Shown in pieces: positions 45,501 through 64,000 of a DNA stretch of 64,000 nt (positions are counted from its first letter, which is position 1; each line of letters starts with the position of its first letter). This DNA is from Cyanoderma ruficeps. Taxonomy: Eukaryota; Chordata; Aves; Passeriformes; Timaliidae. The notes under the pieces are model-generated. The model did no database searches, had not been told where the DNA came from, and saw only the letters and a program-made list of their open reading frames with translations. The translations under genes were made by a program, and so were the position numbers. Where the stretch lies: the NCBI GenBank assembly GCA_008694505.1, contig VZDJ01000052.1, positions 3,241,245 through 3,305,244 of the forward strand, read 5' to 3'.

Positions 45501-48402
45501 TCAGTGCCTTTGCATTGAATTCTTGGGGTGAAAAACGCTTCATTTGAATTCTTGGGGTGAAAAATGCTGTGTAAGTGTTAAAGTACATTGTTATAAACGT
45601 GAAACTATTTTTATTTGTTGTAAAATGATGTGGTTTAACATGATATTAATTCATCCTCCCAGCAGTCAGCACCCAGAGAGCCTCACTTCTGCTGCAGATG
45701 TGTTTGTGCTTGGCACTTCCCAGTGCCTGCATGCTGGGTCCCCCCATTCCCCCTACAGCCTCCAAAGAGCCCAGCTCTCTGGTGGTCTGCTCCAGAAGGA
45801 GAAAAAGGATGTTTCTGGCAAGGAGAAGGTGTGGGTAGGGCAGAGGCAGCTGCTCTGCCTGGGGACGTGCAGCAGGTCCAGCTGGGTTTGGGGATGTGCT
45901 GCTGGAGACTGACAGCTTTGCTTGGCTTTTCTCCCCCTTCCTGATGGCTTTTTTTATTTATTTATTTTTATTTTAACCATCTAAAAAGTAGTGTCAGGAT
46001 AAAGAACTCTCTTCCTTGGCTGCTTGCAGGAGTTGTCACCTTTTTGAGTCATGACACAGACAGTTAAACACAGCCATGGCTTTCTGTGGACCACGGATCT
46101 CTGGCCACGTCCTCTGGCATGTTTTGTGCCCTGCAGCCGGTTTGCTTTGGCAAAATTTGGTGGAATTCAAATGTTACAAGCGGGTGCTTTAGAGCTGGGT
46201 CTGTTTTCTGCACTGGTGCTTTTAGCTTTGCCTTCTCCACTGGCTGCAGCCCCTCACACCCAGCCCGTTCTCCTGCAAATGCTGGAGCATTCCTGTTTAG
46301 GGAAAGGTGCACGGAAAACCCAGTGTGTTTGAGCACAGGGGAATTCCCTCAGCTGCGTTTCCAGCAGCTTGCTTTCCATCTTCTGTGGGGTTTAAGCTAA
46401 GCCACTTTCAGAGCAAAAATCAGCGTCCAGCCACAGTGATCTACTCATTGACACTTCAGCACACCCTGTCTGCAGCCATGTGGGGAGTGCACAGGAGCTC
46501 CTGGAGCTGGGATCCTTCCCATGGGGAATGGTGCTGCTCTGTACCTGTGGGGAGAGGGGTCAGAGCAGCCCTGGCCCCACAGCACCACCCTGTGCGTGGC
46601 TTTTCCTGCAGTCAGCTCAGCCTGGGGTTGTGTCCCTGTGAGCTGCTCAGGCCTTAGCATCCTAAACTGGGAACAATTCCACAGGGCACTGGAAACCCAA
46701 TTTCGGGAGCTAAGTTACAATGAAGATTTTTTTCCCCCCATTCTCCCTACTACAAACAAACAAAACCCCTGCATTGCAGCAACTGCTGAATCGCCTGTGC
46801 CACAGTCCTGGTGATTAATCACTCCTCTGGTGAAACAGTGAGCAACTGGAACTGAAAGAGGACATTCTTTTGTGTTAAGACTGCATTTCACTTTTGCTTT
46901 TTTTTTTGTTTTGTTTCACCTCATTTACAGCTTGAAATGTTTCCTGATGGCATCGCTGGGAGGAGGCTGCACTCCAGGACACGGTGAAGCTCCTGGTGGT
47001 GCCGGCACCACTGGAGATGTGTCTCTGCTGTCACCTCCTGCCTGGGCCTGGGGGTCTCTGGGTTTTTCCTGCTCTTTCCCACATGCTGTTAGATTTGTGG
47101 AGCGTTTGCTCTTTGTGGTTGTTGCAGATCTCTGCCATCAGCTGCCTGGGGAACCCATCTGGCCAGTCTTCATCAAGGGAGGGGGATTTGTGGTGCCCTT
47201 TGTATTCGCTCATCTAACACACAGCCTTTCTATTTTCTCTCTTTTTTTCTTTTTTCTTAAAATCGTCATTGTTTTCAGCACATTTCTAATACAATGAGCC
47301 AGAGAATTGTCCTTCCTGTGTCACGTACCCTTTTTTCTCCCCACCAGAACTGGCATTTTTCTTCTTTTCAGCCTGGCAGTTCCATCTCAGCAGCATGGGC
47401 TCTGCCTGTCCATCAGCACGGGGATGCAACAATCCTGTGGGGAAAAAAGTGCATCATGATCCTGTCACTCAGGCCTGCAGTACACTCTGGAAGTGTAAGG
47501 GACCTGAGCCAGGATTACCAGTGTATCATGCTTCCTGACCTTGGTGGCCTTTCCAAGCTCAATGGAAAAGTATTTTCCCATTGTATCACTATTTTCTGGT
47601 GGTTTGTTAGGCTACAGCAGAGACTCATCAGCCAGAGACAAAACCCCTGGCAGGGCTCATGCTGCTCCTTTGCCATATGTGATGGACAATGTGGGGGGCT
47701 CTTTGACACACACACACACACACACGTGTGTGCTCTGGCGGGGCTGAGGCCGTGTCCATGGTGGGCTCATGGAGAGGGGGCAGCGATGCTGTTGCACTTC
47801 TGCCAACTTGCAGGGAGAGGGGGAATCTCTGGATGATGTGCAGGGTGAGTCTGGTGCAGAATTAAAGAATTCCTGATGCTGAGGCCTCTCCAGACTCCCT
47901 AACTGATTAAACAAAGCAGCTCTTCAGTCGCTCAGGAAACTTGGCCTTTGGCCGCCCCGTCCCCAACGATGTGTGGCAGAGAGGGCTGAGCTTATGGGCA
48001 CGAAAATGTTTTTCAGGTGCGTGGGCTGGCTTGATAGATGTAGTCTCTCCCTGCATCCCTGCGTTGTGACTGATTGCACTTTGCTCCAAAGCAATTGTTT
48101 TCCCCCCAGGGCTCTGCTCTCCGTCCTGCGCGGAGCCGTGGCCGGGAGCCGCCGCGGCGGCAGCTCCGATCGCTCGGCAGCGGCTCAGCCACGTCCCTCC
48201 TTCCCCTCTTTCTTCCCCTGCAGAACACAAGTGCCCGGTGGACCAGAGGGAGCAGCTGGAAGAAACCCTGCCCCTGATCCTGGGGCTGATCCTGGGGCTG
48301 GTTATCGTGATCACCCTCGGCATTTACCACATCCACCACAAGCTGACAGCCAGCCAGGTGCAGATCCCGCGGGACAGATCTCAGTACAAACACATGGGAT
48401 AG
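39494..48402 (+). CDS. LAMP5: Lysosome-associated membrane protein family member 5 (BAD-LAMP), complete, six exons
   Basis: LAMP5 is a brain-enriched LAMP-family type I membrane protein found in endosomal compartments of neurons and in plasmacytoid dendritic cells, where it takes part in vesicle sorting. Six exons join into 819 nt encoding 272 residues (human: 280). A signal peptide covers about residues 1-20 ([20 protein letters not shown]) before [10 protein letters not shown]. The single luminal LAMP domain has four Cys, in RENRTTC, KGKCG, YECQAQ and HKCPVD. N-glycosylation sequons are NRT, NES and NTS. The membrane helix is [20 protein letters not shown], and the cytosolic tail ends SQYKHMG, with YKHM a YXX-phi sorting motif. 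The chosen ATG has a strong context (A at -3, G at +4) and gives a signal peptide that aligns with the human one from Arg-Leu onward without gaps. The eight-residue length difference is all before that point. Coordinates span introns. Confidence 0.97.
39554..39697. promoter_or_regulatory. Cluster of four TCGCGA palindromes in LAMP5 intron 1
   Basis: TCGCGA occurs at 39554, 39572, 39673 and 39692, within 144 bp. One copy extends to the perfect 10-bp palindrome TGTCGCGACA (39671-39680), and two others begin GTCGCGAC. All four lie between exons 1 and 2, just after the start codon. The spacing (18 and 19 bp within each pair) suggests binding sites or remnants of a duplication. Confidence 0.5.
39812..39984 (+). 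CDS. LAMP5: LAMP5 coding exon 2
   Basis: After cccgcag the exon completes His and reads [20 protein letters not shown], then [20 protein letters not shown] and ...DVWASNYVD before gtgagt. It contains the signal cleavage region, the first domain Cys and an NRT glycosylation sequon. Confidence 0.96.
40180..40311 (+). CDS. LAMP5: LAMP5 coding exon 3
   Basis: In-phase exon from [20 protein letters not shown] to ...YTLKLSFLK between ctcgcag and gtacgg. It contains the second domain Cys and an NES sequon. Its middle part ([13 protein letters not shown]) is the least conserved compared with human as remembered. Confidence 0.96.
40395..40500 (+). CDS. LAMP5: LAMP5 coding exon 4
   Basis: The exon reads [20 protein letters not shown], then [15 protein letters not shown] plus one base, between tcggcag and gtaagc. 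It contains an NTS sequon. The human counterpart has the same FKDAVS end. Confidence 0.96.
40501..41946 (+). other. LAMP5 intron 4, with sequence gap
   Basis: The intron has GC-rich ends and a T-rich stretch holding a run of ten N at 40715-40724, an assembly gap or low-quality homopolymer. The rest shows no recognised feature. Confidence 0.8.
41947..42135 (+). CDS. LAMP5: LAMP5 coding exon 5
   Basis: After ctgggcag the exon completes Pro and reads [20 protein letters not shown], then [14 protein letters not shown] and on to PADFVFSE plus one base before gtaagg. It carries the third domain Cys. The intron after it is 6.1 kb. Confidence 0.96.
45513..45570. repeat. 29-bp tandem duplication
   Basis: The segment GAATTCTTGGGGTGAAAAA starts at 45517 and again at 45546, giving a period of 29 bp with two near-identical copies. 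It lies in LAMP5 intron 5. Confidence 0.8.
47705..47731. repeat. CA/GT microsatellite
   Basis: About ten CA units run directly into GTGTGTG, forming a short alternating purine-pyrimidine tract in LAMP5 intron 5. Confidence 0.9.
48224..48402 (+). CDS. LAMP5: LAMP5 last coding exon (membrane helix and tail)
   Basis: After ccctgcag the exon completes Glu and reads [20 protein letters not shown], the rest of the transmembrane helix, then [20 protein letters not shown] and MG with TAG at 48400-48402. The tail is identical to the human protein in its last 13 residues as I recall it. Confidence 0.97.
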
Positions 48403-49250
48403 GGAGCAGGACCGAGCAACCCGAGCCGTTATCAGGTAGAAAAAGCAAAAGCACTTTTTTCTGTGGGAGAGGAAAGGTTCTGGGCAGGGGGGGACAAGGA
48501 ATGGTATTCACAGCACCTAATCCTGAGTATTTCATGGAGACACTCGGGCTAAGGCTTGGCTTTAACGCAGATTCCGTAAGGAGACTTGGTGTGTATAGGT
48601 GGTTTGAATACCTTCTTTAAGCAGCTGGGCTGATCATCTGGATACAGAAATGCTTCACATGTCAGAGTTTCACACTGGGAGCACAATTAACTTTCTTATT
48701 TTATTTATTTTTCCCCTTTTCCCATCTCAAGAGATTCTTACCTCCCCCTGCATCACCTTTGGAGCATTCAGCCCTCCACATTCCTGTCCATGCAGGAAGC
48801 AGGGTTGGGAGAGAAAGCCATTGCACAGAGTTCATTCAGTCCCTCTAATGAAGGGACTCAAACCACACCCCTAAATTTGCACTCGTGTTAAGAAAAGCAT
48901 GGAGGCAAATGCAAGTGTGCTTTGGGAAAAAAAAATAATAAAAAAAAAATCAAGGTCAGTAACTCCAGTGGAGCAGATCACAGCTGTGGAGCTGACCCCA
49001 CACTTGAGACTGAGAGAAAAGAAAGTTTGTTTTTGCTTCTTGAGCCACATCTGAACTAAACTTAGAAAAAAAAAAAAAGAAAAAGAAAAAAAAAGTATCG
49101 ATACACAAATTATAAAGTGCCGTGCTACTGCAAGTCAACTGAGAAATGCTTCTGGCTGGGCATCCTGCACGTTTCGTGATTGTGGTTGAGATGTTACATT
49201 GCTACCTGCAACTGATAATTTTCACAATAAAACAAAACAAAAAAACCAAA
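48403..49250 (+). other. LAMP5: LAMP5 3' untranslated region
   Basis: The region runs from the stop codon to an AATAAA at 49226-49231. It contains A-rich tracts near 48930 and 49063-49095. The end is inferred from the polyadenylation signal, and longer forms are possible. Confidence 0.6.
49226..49231 (+). terminator. LAMP5: LAMP5 polyadenylation signal
   Basis: A canonical AATAAA 824 bp after the stop codon, followed by an A-rich stretch. Internal A-richness makes the exact cleavage site uncertain. Confidence 0.6.
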
Positions 49251-52200
49251 AAAAGAGAGAAAAAGAAACCAGTAATGTTAAGTTACTATGCAGATTATTC
49301 AGGTATAATCTAATGTAACAGAAAAAAATATAAGGGAACTCTTGAAATCGATCCTAAATGTAGACGATTTTTAAAATTAATTAAAACATGTGCATATATA
49401 ATGCTTGATTTGCCTTCTTAATTTGAAATGATGTAATGCTTTGTCCTCACTCCGTGATACCAATGGAACTGGAACACAAATGCATCATCTGAGTGGATGT
49501 CACACGGAGGATTTATTCCAGCAGTGGTTTTGCTGCAAATGGCTTGGTGAAGACACCATGGTGGTTCAGTAGTCTGTGATTTGTTGGTTGTCCCTTGTCT
49601 CCCTCTCTCTCTTGGTTGTTTTTCCCGTGTGTTGTGTGGGCAGTGATGTGTTTTATTCCGGTGCCGTCCCGTTCCCACCGAATCCTTTGGCTCCCCTTGG
49701 CTCGGGTGTTGCCTCAGCAGCAGTTAGTCCAGGCCTTGTGTCAGTTTAGGGTATGGAAAACACTTCCTTGCTCTTAAACCGATTTATTTCAGAGGTTTGA
49801 TTGTTTTCTTTCAGGTTAAAGTCAATCAAAGAAAAATGGTAATTTCAATGTTGGAAAAAGCCAAGACAAGAAACTTAACTGTTCTTTAATGCTGTAGTCT
49901 CCTCCAAAATTTATGGGGTTTTTGATGAAGGTGGAAGTTTTTGATGAAGGAGGCATAAGCCTTCCTTTAGTCCTGCCTTATTCCTGGTCTCATTGCTATG
50001 CTATGCTCAGCTTTATGTTTTCTCATTTGGATGCAAAAAGCAAAATTATGGCACTGAGGATGATTGTGGCTTTGCTCTTTTCCTTTCGAACTCCAGTGAA
50101 AGGGTCCTGGGTGAGCTTTAGACCGACCAAGTACCACTGCCTACAATAAGCTGATAATTAAAAAAGGAAACAAAAGGTTCTTTTAGAGGCAATTAGAAAA
50201 AGCCAGAGGTAGCAGGAGGGCGAATAAAAGGATTAAAGGTTCATCCTTAATAGAGAGGAGCTTTGTCCTGCCTCACCCTTGTCTGCCCGGGGGCCAGGAA
50301 GGCTGTCCCAGCCAGCTCCCATCAGCCTGGCACATCTGCCACTGTGACATCCCAGAGAATAATAGAACACGAAAAGGAAGCCAGCAGCTGAGCTGCAGAT
50401 GCCAGAGGAGCCCCTCCACTGCCGTTGGTCTCCTGGATAGGCCATCCTGGCAAAGGGGCTACGGGAAAGATGGGAGAATGCACCCCCCTGGAGCCACCCC
50501 TGTCACTCAGAGGACATTCCCACCTGCCTGGCTTCCTCCCTTGGAAGAGGGGGAAGTTCAGGGGGTTCACATGGAGCTGCTGTCAGCGCAGGAGAGGCAG
50601 TGGCTGGGGACACCATCCCCAGGCTGCTCTGGGACGTGGCTGTGCCTTGGCCAGGTAAAGCTGCTGCCGGGTTCCAGTGCCTTGGGGTGGCTTCTCCTGT
50701 TGCACCACGTGAGCAAGACCTGCCTGCTGTGACAGGGAGGTGTTCCCAAACACCTGCTGGATTTAAGATGGAAAAAAGGCTGATTTATGGTGGCCTCTGA
50801 GCTGTTTTTAACTCACCCTGCACTGACTGTGTCAGGGCACTCACAGGGACTGTCCCTGCCTGACCCCAGAGCAGTGAGGTGGTGGCAATGGCCCTTGGAT
50901 GGGGACAAACCCCCCAAAAGCTGATGCAGCTCCTGTGCCTGCTTGAAGGACTTCTGCTGCTTTTCATGTCAGATGAGGGGTTCCCTTAGGAAGGACTTGG
51001 CATCACCTTCAGGGGGTGAGTGTGTCTGTAGGAACAGAGTCCCAGGAATGCAATAATTATCTCTTGATTTTCTGAACTGACAGAAAATACTTTTTGTTGG
51101 ACTAAAATGTTTTCGCTTTTTAGAGAAGAAAGGAAAAAGAAATAATAATTTCATCTCAGTGTCAGTTTGTGTCCCAGACTGGTGTAGCTTGGTTGAAAAA
51201 AAAAGTTACTTAAGGTTTTGGGTGAAAACCTTGAAAATCTTTTAATTCTCTCAGTCCTTTTGCTCACATTTACTAAAATTGATCTGAATTCTCCATTGCT
51301 TTGAGCTTTTCAAGCCTATTTATGAAAAATTATTTATGCAAGAGATTATGTCCAGCTTCCCTCCTGCCTGTCAAACTGCAGCAGCAGCTTGAGGATGGCA
51401 GCACTTTGTTGTGATTTAATTTTGTATTTAGCTTTCATTTATTGATGGCTTTTTATGGGTGAGCTGCAAATTGAAAGCTTTGCTTTATGTATGTTTATGA
51501 ACACAGCAGTAGAAGGTGGATAAATACACCTTATCGCCCTACTGAGCTCTGTGAGGACCTGTAATAATTAAGCACTTACTAAAGCAGCTGCTAATGACTT
51601 ACAGAGTACTTGTGATTAGAACTTTAATTATAAATCATGGATGTATTGCTGAGGAGGGGGCTGACATAGCCAGTAAACGTCCTGGCCTCTGCTACTATGA
51701 TTAGGAGTATCTGGGAGTAGCTTTAGAACTGCGAGGTCAGAAAAAGCCATCATTCCCTAGTGGCAGGTGGGAATAATTTCACTGGAATATCCCACCATAC
51801 CTGGAGCATGGCCTCAGCTGCTGAGTGAATGGATGCCCTTCACATGCCTTGTTTGTTTTTAGGTGATGGCATTACATTTTTTCAATGTATTTTGAAGTAC
51901 TTACTGACATCAGATACCAAAAGTAATAGAAATCCTCATTTGTAAGACTTGAAGATAGCAAATAACACTGCAGGTTCATCAGCTGACTGGTGCTGCTGGG
52001 GAAACTGGGAGGAACTGCTGGCAGTAGGTGTGAGAGATCAACAGCTGAGAGCTGAAAATCAGGGATGTGTAAGGCAAAAGAAGAAAGGGATTATTTAGAG
52101 GGCAGAGAAAGGAAGGTGGAAATGCACTGACACTTAGAAATCACTTGGGGCAGCTCTATAAATCACTATCTATTTATATAAATGTATGTGTATTGTGCAC

Positions 52201-52329
52201 ATGTGTATCTTGTATCTATATATTAATATATATGAGCACTTCTTTTCTTTGTTATCTGCTTGGCCCAGTACTGTGAGACCGAGCCAAATCTATAAAGTAG
52301 AGAAAAGGCACGGGGAAAAAAAACACCAC
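49251..52329. other. Intergenic region between convergent LAMP5 and PAK5
   Basis: About 3 kb separate the two 3' ends. The block at about 50230-51000 is GC-rich; the rest is AT-rich, with a TA/TG-rich stretch at about 52170-52240. I recognise no gene, RNA or named repeat. Confidence 0.6.
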
Positions 52330-54365
52330 ACTGAAACTTAAAGTGTTTATTAATGAATTTATTTAACTTGCATGTGCATTTGTCTCACCAGTAGTTGGTG
52401 TTCACAAAAAAACCCCTTTGAAATCGACAAAACTCTCAGTAAACTTGATGAACACTGTTTAAAGTATCTAATGATAAGAAAGTCGCAGAAAAGTCTTCAT
52501 TTGTACAGCCTAAAATGTGCTGAATATTGAAGAAAAAACTCCCACCAACCCCCTTTTTTTAAATTCAAAGATGGTTAAAAAAGGTAATTTTGTGGCTAGT
52601 ATTAAGTTGTGCCGTTGCCTGGACTGGTGCAGCCTGGTTTCCTGAGTTGTCAAGCCTACAAAAGAGAGCCCTGGGAGGCTGTGGGGGCTCCAGGAGCTGG
52701 GGCAGCGGGAGCCAAACACATTTTCTTCAGTGTCTTCTTCAAATGTGCAAACAGGGGTCGGGAGAGAGAGCACTGGGGATAAGACACTGGTGTAACAACA
52801 GCTATTCCATGTTCCAGATCATACTTATCTCCTCTCTTTTTAAAATTGCTTCTCTCTCTCCAAACGTTCTTTAAGGGCAGAACTAAAGGAGCTTCTTTAC
52901 CATTGGCAACTCTTTTCTTCCAGAGGAAGATCTTTAAGCAACAGCTCCTGCCAGATTTAGATGTTTGGTTTTAATTTACTACAATAAATAACAATTAATT
53001 TAATAACTATGAAATTCCATAATAAGAAAGAAACTGTTTTTTCACAAAGTTGGTTTTGTGGTTCTTAAAGATACCATAAAATGAGGTCAGTAAGAAAAAA
53101 AACAAACTTGAAAAACATGGCTTTTGTATTATACGTAATTAAAAACAACTAATCGTTAATAAATAAAATTAGTTTCTCATTGAAATAATCATGAAGCACT
53201 TCTAAAAATTTTAAAGGCAAATCTATTTAGGCCTACAGTTAACATGCAAAGTCATCCAACAAATAACACAAAATTGTACCGCAGTAGTCAACTGTTGCAT
53301 CAACATTCAGAAAGGTCTAGACAGCAGCACGACTTCTCCTCTATGGCAAATGCCTGGCACCACATCCCAAGCCATCCCACCCCACGGCTCTGCCCGTGCT
53401 CCAGGGATCCCTCTGGGCTGGGAGCAGGAGCTCCTGCCCTCCCTCTCCACTGCCAGAGCGTGACAGAAATACTGGAGGCTTCTGTGCTGGCAGAACCGGC
53501 CTTGCGGTGGCACAAAAAGAGAGGGATGGCCCCGGCCCCGGAGACCCCTTGGGCCAAGGCTGGGAGGGGGGAAAGGGAGACCCCGACCGTGGCTGGCCCT
53601 CAGGAGAGCTGGGGCTGCCACTGTCACCAAGTGCCCCAAGCCAGGTGCTCCTGCCAGCATCAGCTATCCTTGGCTCTTCCAGCTGCCATGAGGGTGGGAT
53701 GAGCCCTCTCCTCACCCCATGGGAAATCTGCAAAACCTTACAACTTCCTAAAGGTGACTGTGGTTTCTTTTTTTCTTTTTTTTTTTCTTTTTTCTTCTCC
53801 TGTTTTCAAAAGGGTTAAAAAAAGTAGGAAACTTCATCTTCTCAAATTCTCGCTAAGTTACACTTATTACTTCAACTAACACAACAGTTACATGACAAAG
53901 TACTGCAAGTTATCAAAACGTTCTGTACAGAAAATTACAAACTCGTTGCAAAATACATTGCGCTGCTCTGACCGAGATAAAAAGTGCTTTGTTTTGTCAG
54001 AAAAGTGTTCTTGTGAAACAGAAGTGCCGTAGCCTGCAGTAAAGTTCAGGTGTTTTGCTCTGGCCGTGCTCTCCTCTGCTAAATTACCTTCCCAACGTTG
54101 GCGTGTGGTGCCTCCTGCCCGGATGGCCCAGCCGACAGCAGTGCTGGGAGCGCCGGAGCGTGGCAGGGATTGCTCCCTGTCCCTGGCACACCGGGAGCAC
54201 AGAGAGCACTGCCCGGCCTCTGGGGCTCTCTGTACACCGTGGGATTTCCACAGGGCTGCTTTCCTTCTCAAGGTTTTCCTCCTCCCTGCCTGCGGAGCCC
54301 GCGCAGCTGCTGGCATTCCCACACGCCGTGAGCCAGGCCCTGCACTGACCTCTTCCCAGAAAGCT
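52330..54365 (-). other. PAK5: PAK5 3' untranslated region
   Basis: On the minus strand the stop codon is followed by about 2 kb reaching two AATAAA signals. A GC-rich block (about 53370-53700) and a long purine tract (53762-53803 on the plus strand as pyrimidines) lie inside. The extent is inferred from the absence of earlier AATAAA signals. Confidence 0.6.
52346..52363 (-). terminator. PAK5: PAK5 tandem polyadenylation signals
   Basis: Two AATAAA hexamers on the minus strand occupy 52363-52358 and 52351-52346. They are the first canonical signals downstream of the PAK5 stop codon that I find. Confidence 0.6.

Positions 54366-64000
<9,635 letters not shown>

Larger units (their letters stand above)
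42136..48223 (+). other. LAMP5 intron 5
   Basis: A 6.1 kb intron with a single N at 44244, a 29-bp tandem duplication at 45513-45570 and a CA microsatellite near 47705. Several open frames in its GC-rich parts have no recognisable similarity. No RNA or transposon was identified. Confidence 0.7.

Noticed and set aside
52590..53818. Open frames on both strands within the PAK5 3' UTR
   Set aside because: They coincide with the GC-rich part of the UTR, overlap on both strands and show no recognisable protein.

Overview
The window is vertebrate nuclear DNA, most likely from a bird. Three multi-exon genes with GT-AG introns can be read, in the order PLCB4 (+), LAMP5 (+), PAK5 (-), which is the order I know from human chromosome 20p12. 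Compact LAMP5 introns, a strong CpG island, few interspersed repeats and an LTR that I associate with songbirds point to a bird, probably a passerine. The species assignment is inference; the gene assignments rest on near-identity of the translated exons to the mammalian proteins as I remember them.

Region 1-35445 (AT-rich) holds the last 13 coding exons of PLCB4, a Gq-regulated phosphoinositide phospholipase C. They encode the second half of the C2 domain, the Gq-binding helix-turn-helix, the linker and the whole C-terminal coiled-coil domain (431 residues), followed by a roughly 1.7 kb 3' UTR. The introns are mostly featureless. They do contain a solo LTR with a perfect 5-bp target duplication and two CTCF-like sites (22725-23785), and a perfect 16-bp hairpin (21392-21436). 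Reading through a weak splice donor at 5439 gives a possible truncated isoform with a hydrophobic C-terminal tail.

Region 35446-38290 is intergenic. Region 38290-40640 is a CpG island covering the promoter and first exons of LAMP5. The complete LAMP5 gene (39494-48402, six coding exons, 272 residues) encodes a type I lysosome/endosome-associated membrane protein of neurons. Its first intron carries a cluster of TCGCGA palindromes.

Region 49251-52329 is intergenic between convergent 3' ends. Region 52330-64000 is the 3' part of PAK5 on the minus strand: the last five coding exons (225 residues, most of the kinase domain including HRD, DFG, activation loop and APE motifs) and about 2 kb of 3' UTR. 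At two consecutive PAK5 exons the exon 3' end plus its splice donor has been copied into the adjacent intron as a short minisatellite, leaving tandem decoy donors. No RNA gene, CRISPR array or extra protein-coding gene is supported.
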